Shown here: in pieces, positions 11,001-31,406 of the stretch | How the letters are laid out: each line of letters starts with the position of its first letter | Numbering within the stretch: the first letter of the stretch is position 1 | From: Oryzias latipes | Lineage: Eukaryota > Chordata > Actinopteri > Beloniformes > Adrianichthyidae | Assembly (NCBI RefSeq): GCF_002234675.1 | Contig: NC_019873.2 | Coordinates: 12,529,235-12,593,234, forward strand | Length of the DNA: 64,000 nt | Direction of reading: 5' to 3' | Notes under the pieces: model-generated | What the model saw: the letters and a program-made list of their open reading frames with translations, nothing else | Database searches by the model: none | What the model was told of the DNA's origin: nothing | Made by a program: the position numbers and the translations under genes

Positions 11001-14000
11001 GTTTGCTGATGATGATTTATTACTTTGGCTTTGCATTCATGAAAAAAACCTGACCGCGCTCAGATGTCACGTGTAATCCTGCTAGTTTCCACCTGGAGCA
11101 GGGACACACAATCAGTCTGATCCCTGACACACACCCCTCTACGCACACACCACCACCACCTGCGACCAGCTGATCCTCTTAGTTTCAGAACACAGACGGA
11201 TTCTCCAAAATCCCCTAAGTACCTGCTTCAGTTATTTTCAGTAAAACACAGCATCAGGACAAAAGGGGGCAGAGTTATGGGACAGTTATGAAGTTATGAA
11301 GAATTTATCAAACTAACAGTCAAGCTGGTGATTAGTGGTGATGATGATGATGAAGATGATGTGTTCCAGGCACACGGTTCCCGCTCAAATGTGGAGAGAA
11401 GCTCAGGGTAAAGACGGCAACTGGTACCTCTCCACGTTCAGCTCCTCCAACCCCGTCATTCTCTATCTCCATGGTAACGCAGGGACCAGAGGAGGAGACC
11501 ACAGAGTGCAGCTATACAAGGTCATTTTCCAGTTGGTTGAGAGGAAGCAGCTGACAGGGTTTACCTGTTGCATGTGATTCATTCTTGCCCGTCTTCTTTC
11601 AGGTCCTCAGCTCGTTAGGCTACCACGTGGTCACGTTTGACTACAGAGGTGAGGAACTGTCGTCTCTCAGAAGAGAAGCTGAAGAGGAGCGGCTAACTAA
11701 CCCGTGCACACGTCTGAATGCATGTGTGTGTGTGCGTGCAGGTTGGGGGGATTCGGAAGGTTCGCCGTCAGAAGGCGGGATGACATCAGACGCACTCTTT
11801 GTCTATGATTGGCTGAAGCAGCAAATTGGAAAAACGAAGCCGCTTTACATCTGGGGCCACTCTCTGGGAACAGGGTAACACACCTGCGCACACACGTGCA
11901 CAAACGTCTGCGTGTGTTGTATCAGGATCAAATCTGTTTCCTCTTTCAGAGTCGCCACAAACTTGGTGAGACGGCTGTGTGACAGAGGTGAGACATGCAC
12001 ACCCACACACACACATATACACAGAGCCAATGAAAATAAATAAATATGAAAACAAAGAATCCCAAAAATAAGATTAGGACATAAAAATAAAATGTATCAA
12101 AATAAATCGTTCATAGTTTTGTTTCTCTTGATGCTTTATGAAAGTCTGATGTGCACCAGCATGACAAGAATGAAAACTGATTTCTGCTTTCAAACCAAAT
12201 TTTCTGTTTACAACCAAGACTGAAGGTTAAACTTAAACTCCTGGGATGCATTCCAGTTACAAACCAGCTGGTCGTGCTCTGCAATAGCTCACATTTACTG
12301 TGTTTCCCAGCAATCTGCAGCTCAACATCAGCCTGCAGGGGAGAGTTCAGACTGATGATTCTAGGTTAGGATGAACCTCTCACTGCTGGCATGCATTGGC
12401 AGCATAATCTATGGGTTATACGCAAAAAGCTGTGTAGAAGATCCAAAGATGCATTCTGAAAAGCTGTTAGATGTAACTTGCATAGCACTTTGGCTGCATT
12501 TACACTGCAGGTCTTAATGCTCATATCCGATTTTCTGACTATATCCGATTTTTTTGACGACCCGCTTACATCATCTTTTAAAAGTGACCCGTATCCGATT
12601 TTTGCATTTACACTACAATGCTGCAACTATCAAACGTAGACGTTCTGAGGACTACGTAGCTGCATTTCTGCATTCCGCGGACCTCCTTTGGACTTTTGTG
12701 TGACTGCGGTTGTCATGGAGGCAACGCAGCGACGGAAGGAGGCGTTGCCTTGGGCGCTCCTGAGGGGATGCACGGGGGAGTAAAAAGGGGGGCTGCTCGG
12801 CCGGCTTATGTGCTCTCTCTGAGTTTTGAATGAGGAAGTGTTTGCAGACGTGCTGAAATAACAGTTTGATCCAAGTGTTGAACCTTTCCTGCGCGATGAC
12901 TTCTCTTTTTCCGACCGTGGTCAGAAGCGCACGGTAGATTTTCTCAAGGGCCGAAGGCGGATTCTGCACAGAATGGGTTAAGAAAGACTCCAAATCAATC
13001 TTTTGAGGGAGACACCTTCTTTTTATTACGGTTCTCCGACACTCTCCCGCTCCGCGCTCACACCCCCTCTCCTCTCCTTACACACACACACAAACACACA
13101 GCACGCGCGGTCGCCATCATACACACCCACACTCCGCAACACAACGGCTTCTAGCCTGTTCTACCGGTCATATCCGATCTGAGCCACATGAGAGGAAAAA
13201 ATCGGAATTGGGTCACTTGAACCATGCAGTGTAAATGTGGCCTTATTTACCTTCTTCGAAGGCCCAAAGCACTTTAGTGACGGCCCCATGCACAGACTGA
13301 TGGCAGCTCTGGTGCCAAACACTGGCGCCAACCTTCCAATCAGAGGTCGACCACCCTACCGCTGCACCACGGCTGCCCTGACAAAGAAAAAAAAATCTAA
13401 AGCAACAAAATGCTACAGTCTACCTCATTTGAAAAAAAAAAGGTCATTATACAGTGGATGTAGCTGTCTGTAGGTTCCCATTGTTAGAAACAGGCACTTG
13501 TGTTGTGATTTTCAGGAATCCTACAGGCCAACAATAGCTGGGTTGGCTCCAGCAACCCCCTGACTCTGAAAGGGATTTAGTGGCTTCTGAAGATGGATGG
13601 ATGGGTTGATCTGTTGAATAGTTGTAGGATTGCAAAGTTTACAAGATGTGTTTACTGACTGGAATTTGTATTTTTACGAATGTTCAGTCAGAAATGTCTT
13701 CTGTGTGTTCAGGAAATCCACCAGATGCTCTAATCTTAGAGTCTCCCTTCACAAACATCAGAGAGGAGGCCAAGTGCCACCCGTTCTCCATGGTAACACA
13801 TGCATTCACGCGTGCATCTTTCCTTGGTTTCTGAGAAAACGTAGAGCGTTGTTGCAGCCTCACACCGGTGTTTGTGTTTCAGGTGTACAGGTATCTCCCG
13901 GGCTTTGATTGGTTCTTCCTGGATGCCATCACTGCCAACAACATCCGCTTTGCCAGCGATGAGAAGTAAATTTTCACTTCCTGTCTGCAGATCATGTGGT

Positions 14001-15133
14001 CAGCAATCTGGTTTGCTGAACTTGTCAGAGCACGATGTTTCGTTTTGATAAGATTTCAATAGGAACATGTGAGCAGCACCTCTATGGCCACGCCCACTCT
14101 GATATAAATTGCAGTGAAATGAGTAACAAACAGATCTAGAAAGAACATGAGTGTTTGAGGTTTCTGGTACTTCACCTTCACGTCTTCAGTTTTACATCAT
14201 GACAGGTCTCTGATCTCATATTTTATCTCCAGTATTGTTGGAAAACAAGTCCCTGTATGCTGCAGCAGCATTTTTTGACCAGGTCATGACCTGCAGTTAA
14301 TAGACTGTTTGTTTGTGCAGCGTAAACCACATTTCCTGTCCAATGCTGATACTCCACGCGGAGGACGACACTGTGGTTCCTTTCTATCTTGGAAAAAAGG
14401 TACAGAGTTGCTCAGTTCAAAGGTCCAAACTGCAGGAAGTCACACCTGTTCAAAGTGAAATTCTATTTTCCCACTTCACTGCTTTGTGTCAGAATGTAAG
14501 GGAAATCTCATGATTCAAACACTTCTGAAAGTTTCTTTTTCTTCTTTTTAAGAACATTTTTGTTTACACTTCTTGTCTGCTTTGACTCTGATATCTGATC
14601 AGAAACTGGGGGGAAAAATCTATGATGTTTTAGATGTTATGGCAGAAGAGCAAATGTGAGAAACTTGGATTTCTTCAAAACGTTGATGCTTTCATGTTTT
14701 AGAAAATGTTTTAAGGGAGAAACTCTTTGGCACTAAAGTAAATCTTTGACTCAGATTTTATTTTTTTCTTAAAGCTTTTTTGTAGCCAGAAAACAGAATT
14801 TTTGAAGCAGAACCTCAAAAATGGTGGGATCTTGTGGATGTTTAGAACTTTCCTCAGCAGTCTGCTCTTCTGACCTTTGACCTCTGTCCTTCAGCTCTAC
14901 AGCATGGCGTCGCGCTCGCAAAGCCTCACCGGTCACAAGGTCCAGTTTGTGCCATTCCCGGCATCATTGGGGTACAAACACAAGTTTATCTACAGGAGCC
15001 CGGAGCTGCCAAGCATCCTCAGGTAGCGCCGGCGCCACTCACTCCAACCAGGGCAAGACCCTGAATGGCCTCACTGACATGCTGGTTTTGTTTCAGTGAC
15101 TTCCTGGGCGTGGCTCACCCACTCGCACCATGA
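8019..15133 (+). CDS. abhd12: Lysophosphatidylserine lipase ABHD12 (12 exons)
   Basis: ABHD12 is an endoplasmic-reticulum serine hydrolase that hydrolyses lysophosphatidylserine and related lipids. The exons are 8019-8143, 10273-10394, 10782-10887, 11370-11520, 11603-11648, 11742-11874, 11950-11987, 13713-13792, 13883-13965, 14321-14399, 14895-15022 and 15097-15133. All junctions are GT-AG and in phase, giving 375 residues (human has about 398). A basic N-terminus is followed by one membrane segment (about residues 52-70) and then the alpha/beta-hydrolase fold with LYLHGNAG. The nucleophile motif GHSLG has Ser224. The triad is completed by Asp311 in AEDD and His350 in GYKHKF, and the Ser-His spacing of 126 equals the human one. 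The start follows MRKR, as in human. It is head to head with gins1 and tail to tail with pygb. Intron 7 holds a MITE and a SINE. Confidence 0.95.
12492..13242. mobile_element. MITE with ATTTACACTGCA terminal repeats in abhd12 intron 7
   Basis: The left end GGCTGCATTTACACTGCAGG (12492) pairs with the right end, whose complement is GGCCACATTTACACTGCATGG (ending 13242). Subterminal ATATCCGAT motifs occur at both ends. It is about 751 bp with no intact frame. It is probably hAT-like, judging from similar fish elements, but no clean 8-bp duplication was found. Confidence 0.65.
13244..13385 (-). repeat. tRNA-derived SINE, minus orientation, in abhd12 intron 7
   Basis: On the minus strand it starts near GGGCAGCCGTGGTGCAGCGG and continues with GGTCGACCTCTGATTGGAAGG, the tRNA-like head of a teleost SINE. 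It abuts the preceding MITE. A second member of this family is at 30712-30900. Confidence 0.5.
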
Positions 15134-16025
15134 CCCCCCCTTCTAACACGACGATTCTTTTTAATGAACTGAACATGCTCATCACCCCCCCAGCTTCAGG
15201 GCACACAGGGTTACCATGCCGGCTGTTTCTATGGCCAACCAGACCGTTCCTTCAAGGAGGATTCCCCCCACCCCCATGCTCCGCTCCATGGGATTGCACT
15301 CTGCAGGTTTTAGTTTGCTGCCTGTACCGACTTGAATTATAAATTAAATCTGTTTTATTTAACTTTGGTTCTGTTCCGGTCATTCCTAAAAACATGGGGC
15401 CAGAGTGTTGCCGGGTCGGCAAACTTTATTATGGGTTTCAGTTTCTCAACAGATTGTCCTGGAATTTTTTTTTAGTAAAAGTAAAAAAAAAAAGTTTGGA
15501 TCACTGAGAAACCAAAGCAGCAGGTTATAAAAGGCAAACATGTTGCTTTTTAGTCAGCTCCATAGTAAACTCCTCCTTGGTTTGATTAAAAAATGTCACA
15601 GATAAAGTATATCGACTAGATAACCAGAGAAATGCAGATCACGCCAGCCTTTGCCCTCAGGAACAATGATATTTATTTCCTTTAGGATAAAACAGCAGCA
15701 GATGTAGGGGACTTAGAGATAAACTGAGCATTTATTTCTAGAGAATAAATAACCATTTTAGTCACTGCGATGTTTGCGACTGAAGTCAAGTTGAAGCTTC
15801 AACTTTTCCGAACCAAACCTCCTCAGTCCAGCTGCTTTCAAGAAACCGATGAAACAGGAGAAGAGTGAAGCCCCAGACGTTTCCAGCAGAATGGGAGCAG
15901 TTTTCACCAGATTCTCTTTTCTCCTGAATGCAGGCTGTTCAGCAGAACCCCTTTGCTGTAACTGGCAAACTTAAAAAAGGGTGAAGTAATGTTTCCACGT
16001 ATGACAGACGGAACAATTGTGATCT
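15134..16025. other. Convergent 3' flanks of abhd12 and pygb
   Basis: These are the 3' untranslated and intergenic sequences between two stop codons. For pygb, minus-strand AATAAA (read as TTTATT) occurs near 15668-15675 and 15730-15735. For abhd12 only AATTAAAT-like variants lie near 15348. No further gene was seen. Confidence 0.5.
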
Positions 16026-22211
<6,186 letters not shown>

Positions 22212-22340
22212 ATTGGCACTTCCAATTGGAGGGGGTAAGACACGAAGGAGGCTGCAGTAGAGCGCACCCGACAGGTGAAGCGAGGGGACCCCGGCGCCCC
22301 GCCCTCCGCATAACTTGGAGAAAAGAATGCGTGGCCTACA
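22212..22340 (-). promoter_or_regulatory. pygb 5' flank
   Basis: This is the G+C- and CpG-rich stretch directly upstream of the pygb ATG at 22211, the likely leader and core promoter. No TATA box was recognised. Confidence 0.4.
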
Positions 22341-22929
22341 CGGAACGAGAGGTTCAAATTTTCACGGAGGGATCGACCAATAAAAAGTTTCACAAAGAAC
22401 TGGAATGATAAACAGGAGGTCTCACTTTGATTTTTTTTTTGGTCGTGCACAAAGGGGAATAGAAAGAACTGTCTCGGTCTGGCACCTGCGACAGACTGGC
22501 CAGCTTTCCAGGATGTCCCCTGCCTTCGCCCACAAGTACCGTGCCCCCGAACGGGACAAAACGGGTTTAGAAGATGAATGAATGAATGCCTCGGTCTGTC
22601 TTCAAACTCAAACAGTGTCTTAGTGCCACCCAGTGGTCTTATAAAAATAAAAATTGCACTCTCCCCCATGGTTTTGAACAACAAAAACTACAATATTTTG
22701 TTTTATGGCGGATGGCACACAGCGTTGAGGTGCATTACCACCTATTGCTTCTCCTGCTCAGGCTGCTCCATCTTCTGCTCCTGAACCCACAGGTATGTGT
22801 GACTTGCTCTACAACTCTGAGTTGAAACAGATGAGCCATTTCCAGAATAAGTTGTTCTATTTAGCATTTTTCAATCACTTACCTCATCAACTGCTACACT
22901 AATGTGATATTAAATGTTGTGACTCTAAA
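22341..22929. other. Intergenic spacer upstream of pygb, no feature recognised
   Basis: There is no convincing exon or repeat. Short frames in it lack splice context and similarity to any protein I know. Confidence 0.4.
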
Positions 22930-23395
22930 CTCTGAAAAAGAGGTCATCAAGCTCTTGAAGGGTTTGGGAGTGGCTCTTAAAAAAGGCATTGTGGGTCAGT
23001 CCTTGGAGGACATGACACAGGACCAGATTCTGTTGGCTTCCACGCCACGGCTCCCTCTGCAGAGAAGTGGACCATGAAGGGGTCTGTCACTCGGAAGACT
23101 TCATTGGACGAGTTGTTGGTAGAAGCCTGTCCCAGCCCGTGCAACAGCTGGACCGAAACTCCCTCGTTGCAGATGCTTGTTGTGCTGAGGACCTGATCAG
23201 AAACATAGAAAGAAGTATCCGGGACCTCGTTCTTTAAAGATGTTCTGAACCGCTCTTAGTCTGACTCGTTACTATAGGACCTGTCTGCCATGGGAGACCC
23301 TAACAAGGGTGTCATCTCCAGACAGCTTAGCTCCTAGGATCACTGGAGCACGCAAACCCCTCCACCAAGGTGGCGGTTCACGGAGGGGAGTTTTT
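22930..23395 (+). repeat. Unclassified interspersed repeat
   Basis: The end near 23310-23395 (TTAGCTCCTAGGATCACTGG, then CAAACCCCTCCACCAAGGTGG) is a motif I recall as recurrent in teleost genomes, probably from a retrotransposon. The upstream part looks like degraded coding sequence, with no frame preserved. The class is not determined. Confidence 0.35.
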
Positions 23396-23469
23396 TGTTG
23401 TTGTTTTTTTAGTACATATAAGGAATATATTTCTTAAAACACATTTTTACACAGTTTCACACATTTACA

Positions 23470-24060
23470 GTTTTATACATGAGGGATATCAGCTTTATGT
23501 CCACAATAAAGACCCAGAGGACAATAAAGACCATAGTCCAGGTTGATGGATAGGATGAAGGGGGAGGGAGTGCAGAGGATGAAGAAGCCACCAAATGGTT
23601 CCCAAGCGCAGCTGTGTCTGTAGCTCATTGCTCCCCCAGGGGATGGGTCAAATGCAGAGGACAAATGTCACACACCTAGGTGTGTGACAGATAATGGGAC
23701 TTTAATTTGTTGGTATTCCAAGAAGTTATTTATTCCATGTTTTTCTTGTAGTTCCTGGAGTGTTATGAATCTTCTATCAATAATGAAGTGCTCTAGTAGT
23801 GTAACGCCCCCTGCTTGCCAAGCTGGGAAGTGTAACATTTTTTTGTTCAAAAGGATGTCTGGGTTATTCCAGATGGGTCTCATTTTGCACAGTAAAAGTA
23901 AAGAGTTTGACACTTTGAGAAATTCCTACCAGGCTGTTAAAGTGGCATTTATATTACTACTTTGGAAGCAGTCCTGTTTTTTAACTGTTTGGCTAGTAAA
24001 CGGTTGATCTGACAGGTTGATCTTTCCACATAACGCCTGTTCCAAGTCCATCCACACACA
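23470..24060 (-). mobile_element. L1-like LINE ORF2 C-terminal remnant
   Basis: The minus-strand frame 23913-23668 reads IWNNPDILLNKKMLHFPAWQ, then a FITLQELQEKHGI...FLEYQQIK pattern. This is typical of the region behind the reverse transcriptase in fish L1/Tx1-like ORF2. It is a fragment with stops and no reverse-transcriptase core. Confidence 0.65.
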
Positions 24061-25460
24061 ATTCTGACAATGTCAGTTACACATCACTAAAACTATTGTG
24101 CAGGAAGAAAGACAGACATAAAGAAAGATAGATATCAATTACAAAGCCCTTATTGAAATAATTAACCAGAGAGAAAGAATAAAAAAATTGTAGATTGAAT
24201 GGCTTGAAGCAAAAAAAAAGAAGCGGATGACTCTCATGGTCGAAAAGTAACAAATGTGCGTTTGGCCTTTTCCATCTCTTACCTATAAACAACTTCCTTT
24301 ACCCAGTTTAATTTTTACATGTAGTCAAATAGACTAAAAAGAGGAGTAAACCTTAGCAAACATGAAGCCTTTCTTCCTCTGTACACAGTTACAGACATGT
24401 TTATGTGCTGCTTTTTACACAAACGCATGCAAATAAGTTCAAGCTGTAGGTTTAAAACACAAAATATGACGTAAAAATAATTTATGAATGTTGATCATGA
24501 GGTTTTATAGAGCACCAGGTAGATTGTGTTTGCACACAGGAAAGATTTCACCTTTATGAAAATGATGGAGCTGTTTATTCCAACCACAGGAATTGGTTGG
24601 ATTATGGTAAAAATATTTATAATAGCTCTCTTTACTATAAAGATGTTTAACATGTCTGAAAAACAATGAAGACCTACAACCAATAAAAAGCCCTGAGGCT
24701 GTAACTCATTTGCTGCTGTCAGCTGATAACAGAAAGCCTCAGAGTGGAAAAAGTAACCAGGGAAACCATGGTGGCGGGGAGGCTGGGGGTTTACACAATG
24801 CTGACACGGCTATGCTCATTTCTAAAGCTGGTGCATCTTTATTACTCTATAGCAGTGCCATTTTCTTCATCAAGGACATCCATAGAGGTTTTTATTCCCA
24901 TAGTTCACTGTTGTGTTGATCTCCAGAGAGATGACTGTTGATGTCAGAGGTCTAAGGTTTCTTTTTCTGGCGATTTGCATTGCAAATGAATTCCCAGCAC
25001 AGTACAATATTGATGATGGATTCACTCCTGTCCAGGTATAGCTCCTTTGAAAGATCATGAAGCTCAGACCAGAGATGGAGGACTGGACTTGAGACGTACT
25101 TAAGCCTCACTTGCAGACTTGAGACCTAATTGAGGTCTGGAACTCGAACATTTTTCACATGTTTAGTCTCTCTTTTTGTTATTTTGCATCCATTTTCTTT
25201 ATGTATTGTGCTGATCTATCAGTCTGGTTTAATGTTTCAATCATGGCTTCAGTTTAATGACATTTTGTGGCAAAACAGTATTTGTTTTACAATATTTTTC
25301 AGGACTTGACATGAAATCGCAGCCAAAGACTCGAGACATGACTTGAAGTTTGCCAAGCAGGACTTAGAACAAAAATCAAGTTTTAATATGAAGACCATGG
25401 TTCATGTTTAATCATAATAGTTCCAAATCAATTAAGAGATCTGCTTGACAACAGACACCA

Positions 25461-25625
25461 TTAAAGACCCACCCACTCCAATGAAAACTGTGTTTTCTGT
25501 GTTTTTTACATACTCTTCTGGCATTTTTCTGATAATGGAGGGCATAAAAAATAAGCTTAACACTGTATTTTTTCATTTGAATTGTTGTGAATCAGTTTTG
25601 TGAATCAATATTCTGGTGATATGAA
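25461..25625 (+). mobile_element. TTAA-type MITE, left part
   Basis: It starts TTAAAGACCC(ACCC)ACTCCAATGAAAA, followed by the family's GTTTTT...CTTCTGGCATTTTTCTGAT and GAATTGTTGTGAATCA landmarks. The right part has diverged beyond recognition or is missing. Confidence 0.6.
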
Positions 25626-26239
25626 TGCTGACTTGAAATGAAGCCTCTCACTCCAGCCGCGACATCCACCTGAAAAACTACACAATGTTTTCAATTTGTG
25701 ACAGAGTTTCAGTGAAACACCAGAAGTAAAAATCTCTTGTTCAGCATGATTAGTGAGACAGGAAGTGAACTGTTCCCTTCAGTGACCAAGAACTGAAACA
25801 GATCTGATCATGCCGTCCAGCGCGTGCTTTGGTAACTCACTTTCACAGCAAAGGTTCCAACATGAATGATATTTGAATGTTGCGCAACAGAAATTCCACG
25901 GAATTAAACATGGATGGCTTTGTGGAGGTTCAGGCTAATCTCTTCTGGTTAATGTTGATCTTTTAATCTACGTTTCTAAGCATTGTTGTTGCTAATAAGA
26001 GGAACTTAATAAATGAATTCTTTGTTGCTCAGTGAAGTTTTCATTGTCAGTCACTGGCCAGTGCTTTTAGAAACCTTTCAGCCAAGGCAAACTTCTACCA
26101 AGATGTAAAACTGTATTCTTACACTTTTATCTTGTTCATTTTAGGCATCTTAGTACGTTTACTCCTATTTTTACAACTTTAGTCTGCCAATTTCTTTTAC
26201 TTTATTCTCATATAGTTTGTGTATGTATTTATTTCTTCA

Positions 26240-27169
26240 ACCATTCGGCCTGCAACAATCTTTTTTTTCAGACTTTATTGACAAACCACATAATACAACA
26301 ACAATGTGAATGTCTCAGGGGGAATTGAAATGTGTACATTTTGCAGAAAGAAATACAACAAAAATTATATACATATAAACACATACATATACAACATAAG
26401 AGAAAAGGAAACATCAATTCAAAAACCTTTGGGGTTTGATACGTTTTAAATTTTTCAAAAATCAAATTAGTTCGAATTGCTTTTTGGTTTTGCAGATGTT
26501 TTCGGCCTGCAACGACCGCTCGGGGTCCTTCGACTAGTGCTGACGTCACATTATGTGATTGGCTGTCCGTTGGTCCGATGACGTGTCAGATAGTGATTGG
26601 TCTGGACAAATTAGTATACTACCATAGAAAAAGATATTATGCGTCCGTAGTAAACTAACAGAGCTCCGAAACAGAGCGAGATTATCTTTTAAACGTGATT
26701 TTAGTATGATTATTATGATTAATAAGTGCATTGTAGCCGAACCGACTGCGGTCCGAACCCTTCTCTGGACTATGGTGTCAAATTAGACTCTATTTTGACA
26801 CCATATACTGGACCGCACACGTTAACAAGCCACCCCCTGCCTGCGAACACGAAGCTACGAGACTCGCTGCTCTGGCTGCTCAGATACGGACGGTTCGCTT
26901 GTGTGGAGCAGCAGGTTCATTCTAACAGCCACAGATCTTTTAATAAAGTTTGTTATGGCAAAATCTCTCTATAAACATTACAAAGAATTTTGTCAGACAC
27001 AATTTATGAAGGAAAAAAACTTTAGGCTACAAAAGGAAGCGTGAAATGAAAATATGTGGAGCCCGAGCAGAGCTCCACGCTATGTAGTTTTACCAAGTGG
27101 GGTCACCGCAGTGTGACGTTTTTATCCTCAGTCGAAAGGACCCCGACCGGTTATTGCAGGCCGAATGGT
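26240..27169. mobile_element. TIR element immediately upstream of the alpha-tubulin gene
   Basis: The left ACCATTCGGCCTGCAA (26240) and its complement at the right end (TTGCAGGCCGAATGGT, ending about 27169) are inverted. The similarity continues inward: CGGGGTCCTTCGACT at 26521-26535 against AGTCGAAAGGACCCCG at 27130-27146. The left repeat is split by a LINE fragment (26257-26500). Inside it are a perfect TGACGTCA (26541-26548), ATTGG boxes, and a 12-bp perfect hairpin (TATGGTGTCAAA at 26771-26782 with TTTGACACCATA at 26794-26805). It has no coding capacity. The right end lies about 95 bp from the tubulin TATA box. Confidence 0.6.
26257..26500 (-). mobile_element. 5'-truncated LINE insertion with 13-bp target duplication
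   Basis: TTCGGCCTGCAAC stands on both sides (26244-26256 and 26501-26513). On the minus strand the insert ends with AATAAAGTCTGAAAAAAAA, a poly-A signal plus a short tail. Its upstream part translates as CKNQKAIRTNLIFEKF-like, matching the end of L1-like ORF2. These are the marks of target-primed reverse transcription. Confidence 0.75.
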
Positions 27170-27245
27170 TACGGTACCTACACCGGCGGCGGTCCTGAAG
27201 CTCAACGTTCGCTCCCGCCCGCAGGAAATTCAAACCACTGATAGC

Positions 27246-27378
27246 CACGCCCCTCTCCACTAGTATAAAGACGGAGTGGCGTTCTACGCAGTCAGAACGC
27301 CTTTGGAGCTCGAATCTTCAACTTCGGACAACAGAGGCAGAAGTGCTTGTTAAAAAAAAAAAAAAAACAGAACCAAAC
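27246..27378 (+). promoter_or_regulatory. alpha-tubulin core promoter and 5' leader
   Basis: A CACGCCCC GC-box (27246-27253) is followed by TATAAA (27264-27269). Transcription is expected about 25-30 bp further on, giving a leader of about 80-90 nt that ends in an A-run before the ATG at 27379. Confidence 0.65.
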
Positions 27379-29723
<2,345 letters not shown>

Positions 29724-29761
29724 GCTTGTCCCATTACATGGTTATGTTTTATTTCTGTAAC

Positions 29762-29767
29762 AATAAA
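29762..29767 (+). terminator. Polyadenylation signal of the alpha-tubulin gene
   Basis: This is a canonical AATAAA 39 bp after the stop codon, followed by a GT/T-rich region at about 29785-29800. Confidence 0.75.
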
Positions 29768-29799
29768 GTTGTTGACGCGAAAGTCTTTTGTTTTGTAGA

Positions 29800-30711
29800 C
29801 TATATTTCTTTTTTCTCCAAAGCTTCCACACTAGAAGAGCTCCACACATATTTGAAGCTGTTAATCTAAGGGTGAATTATAGGTTCATTAAAACCCTAAA
29901 CTTCTACTTGACATCTAGCTGTTAAAACAAGCCCCTCCCACATCTTAGAAATGACCAAGTAGTTTGGGGATAAAAAACGCACTGCAGTAAATCGTCTCGG
30001 ATCCTGGAAGGCCTCCAGTGCTCCATCCGCCTAAAGTCACTATCCTAAAATTGAAAATTCTGTCTAAACAATCCATTATTAGCCAAAGTCTACAAGTTAA
30101 TCAGGCAATCCAGTCTGGCTCTCAATTTGAGATGAGATCTTAGATCACTGGAAGATGTAGAGATCATAAAAAGTAGTCTGAGAGGCCTCAAGAGATCCTA
30201 GTGAAAAAAGCTTTGTTCTCCAAACCATCCACATTAAGGCATGAATCTACTCCAGGGTTCTGATGAAGCTATACCAAATGATCGGATATGAGCCGTGCAC
30301 CTTGTAATGTGCTCAGGAAGATTGACACTTAAAGATGCAGATTCATTCATCTGATTCCAACACGACAGTTTGGGGCATTTAAATATTAGTCTTCCCCTTT
30401 TATCTGAAAGAAAACAGTCTGGAAAGGTATTGTCTTATTTTCTAAAGGAAAATCTCAGAGAATGAAGAGGCTGCCAGAAGTTTTGAATTGACAAAAGTAG
30501 GAATAGAGGATATCTTATGAGATTTAAATTTTATTTTCCATCTGCCGCATACTCCAGCAGGTTCTAATGTGTGGAGACGGAAGAGAAGTTGGAGAACATT
30601 CCTAAAACACGTAAGGTCAACAGGAGATGCTTGAGGAAATGAAGGCAAGGATCTTTGTAGCAGGAAATACCAAGTGCACTAAATGTTAAATAGAGGTGCT
30701 TGTAAGCCGCT
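29800..30711. other. Intergenic 3' flank, no feature recognised
   Basis: This is the space between the convergent tubulin and gtf3c3 genes. I saw no exon, RNA gene or clear repeat. Confidence 0.4.
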
Positions 30712-30900
30712 CTTCTAGCTTCCTCGAGGGCCCAAGTCCCATTCACACACTGGCGCCACCCTTCCCCCAGGGGCAATGTGGGGTCCGGTGTCTTGCCCAG
30801 GGCCGGCTCCAAGGACACTTCGACACATGGGCGGGCAAGGCGGGAATTGAAATTGCAATGTTCCAATTAGGGGTCGACCTGCACCACAGCCGCCCCGTGT
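30712..30900 (-). repeat. tRNA-derived SINE, minus orientation
   Basis: The minus strand reads GGGGCGGCTGTGGTGCAGGTCG, then CCTTGGAGCCGGCCCTGGGCAAGACAC-like sequence ending in GTGTGAATGGGACTTGGGCCC-like sequence. It is the same tRNA-headed family as at 13244-13385. It is decayed. Confidence 0.55.
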
Positions 30901-31406
30901 GAAAACATTTCTGCACTGTTTCTGCAAATTAATGTCAAATTGGACTTAATTAGGGTTTTGTTTAGGGCCATTACAACCAAAAATAAATAGAGTACATTAT
31001 AAATACTGCCAAAAGTTTCAATTGCAAAAGGGGTTTATTAAAAAAAAAGGAGCCTCAACTGTAAAAAATAAAATAGAAAACAATAGGAAACGTAGAAAAA
31101 AGAGTAAAGGAGCTGGTTCTGACGTACAAATGTCCAACTGGAGTTGGGCTTGCATGAGCCCCCCCCCTGGTGTATTGGAGGGAGGGGGGGGGTGTAGAAC
31201 GTGGGTTGGTTTTTTCACAAATCGTTAACCAGACGTTTATGAACCAACAGGTGGGTAATAGATAACCCAACAGAACCGACGTGTTTAGGCAGACAATATC
31301 AAGCACAGACTAGTCTGCAATAAGTTCATTAACTTCAGTAAAAAAAACTTCCATCTCTGCCGTTGTCTGTCCGGGTTTGTAGACATTTGAGGGGGAGGAG
31401 CTGTTG

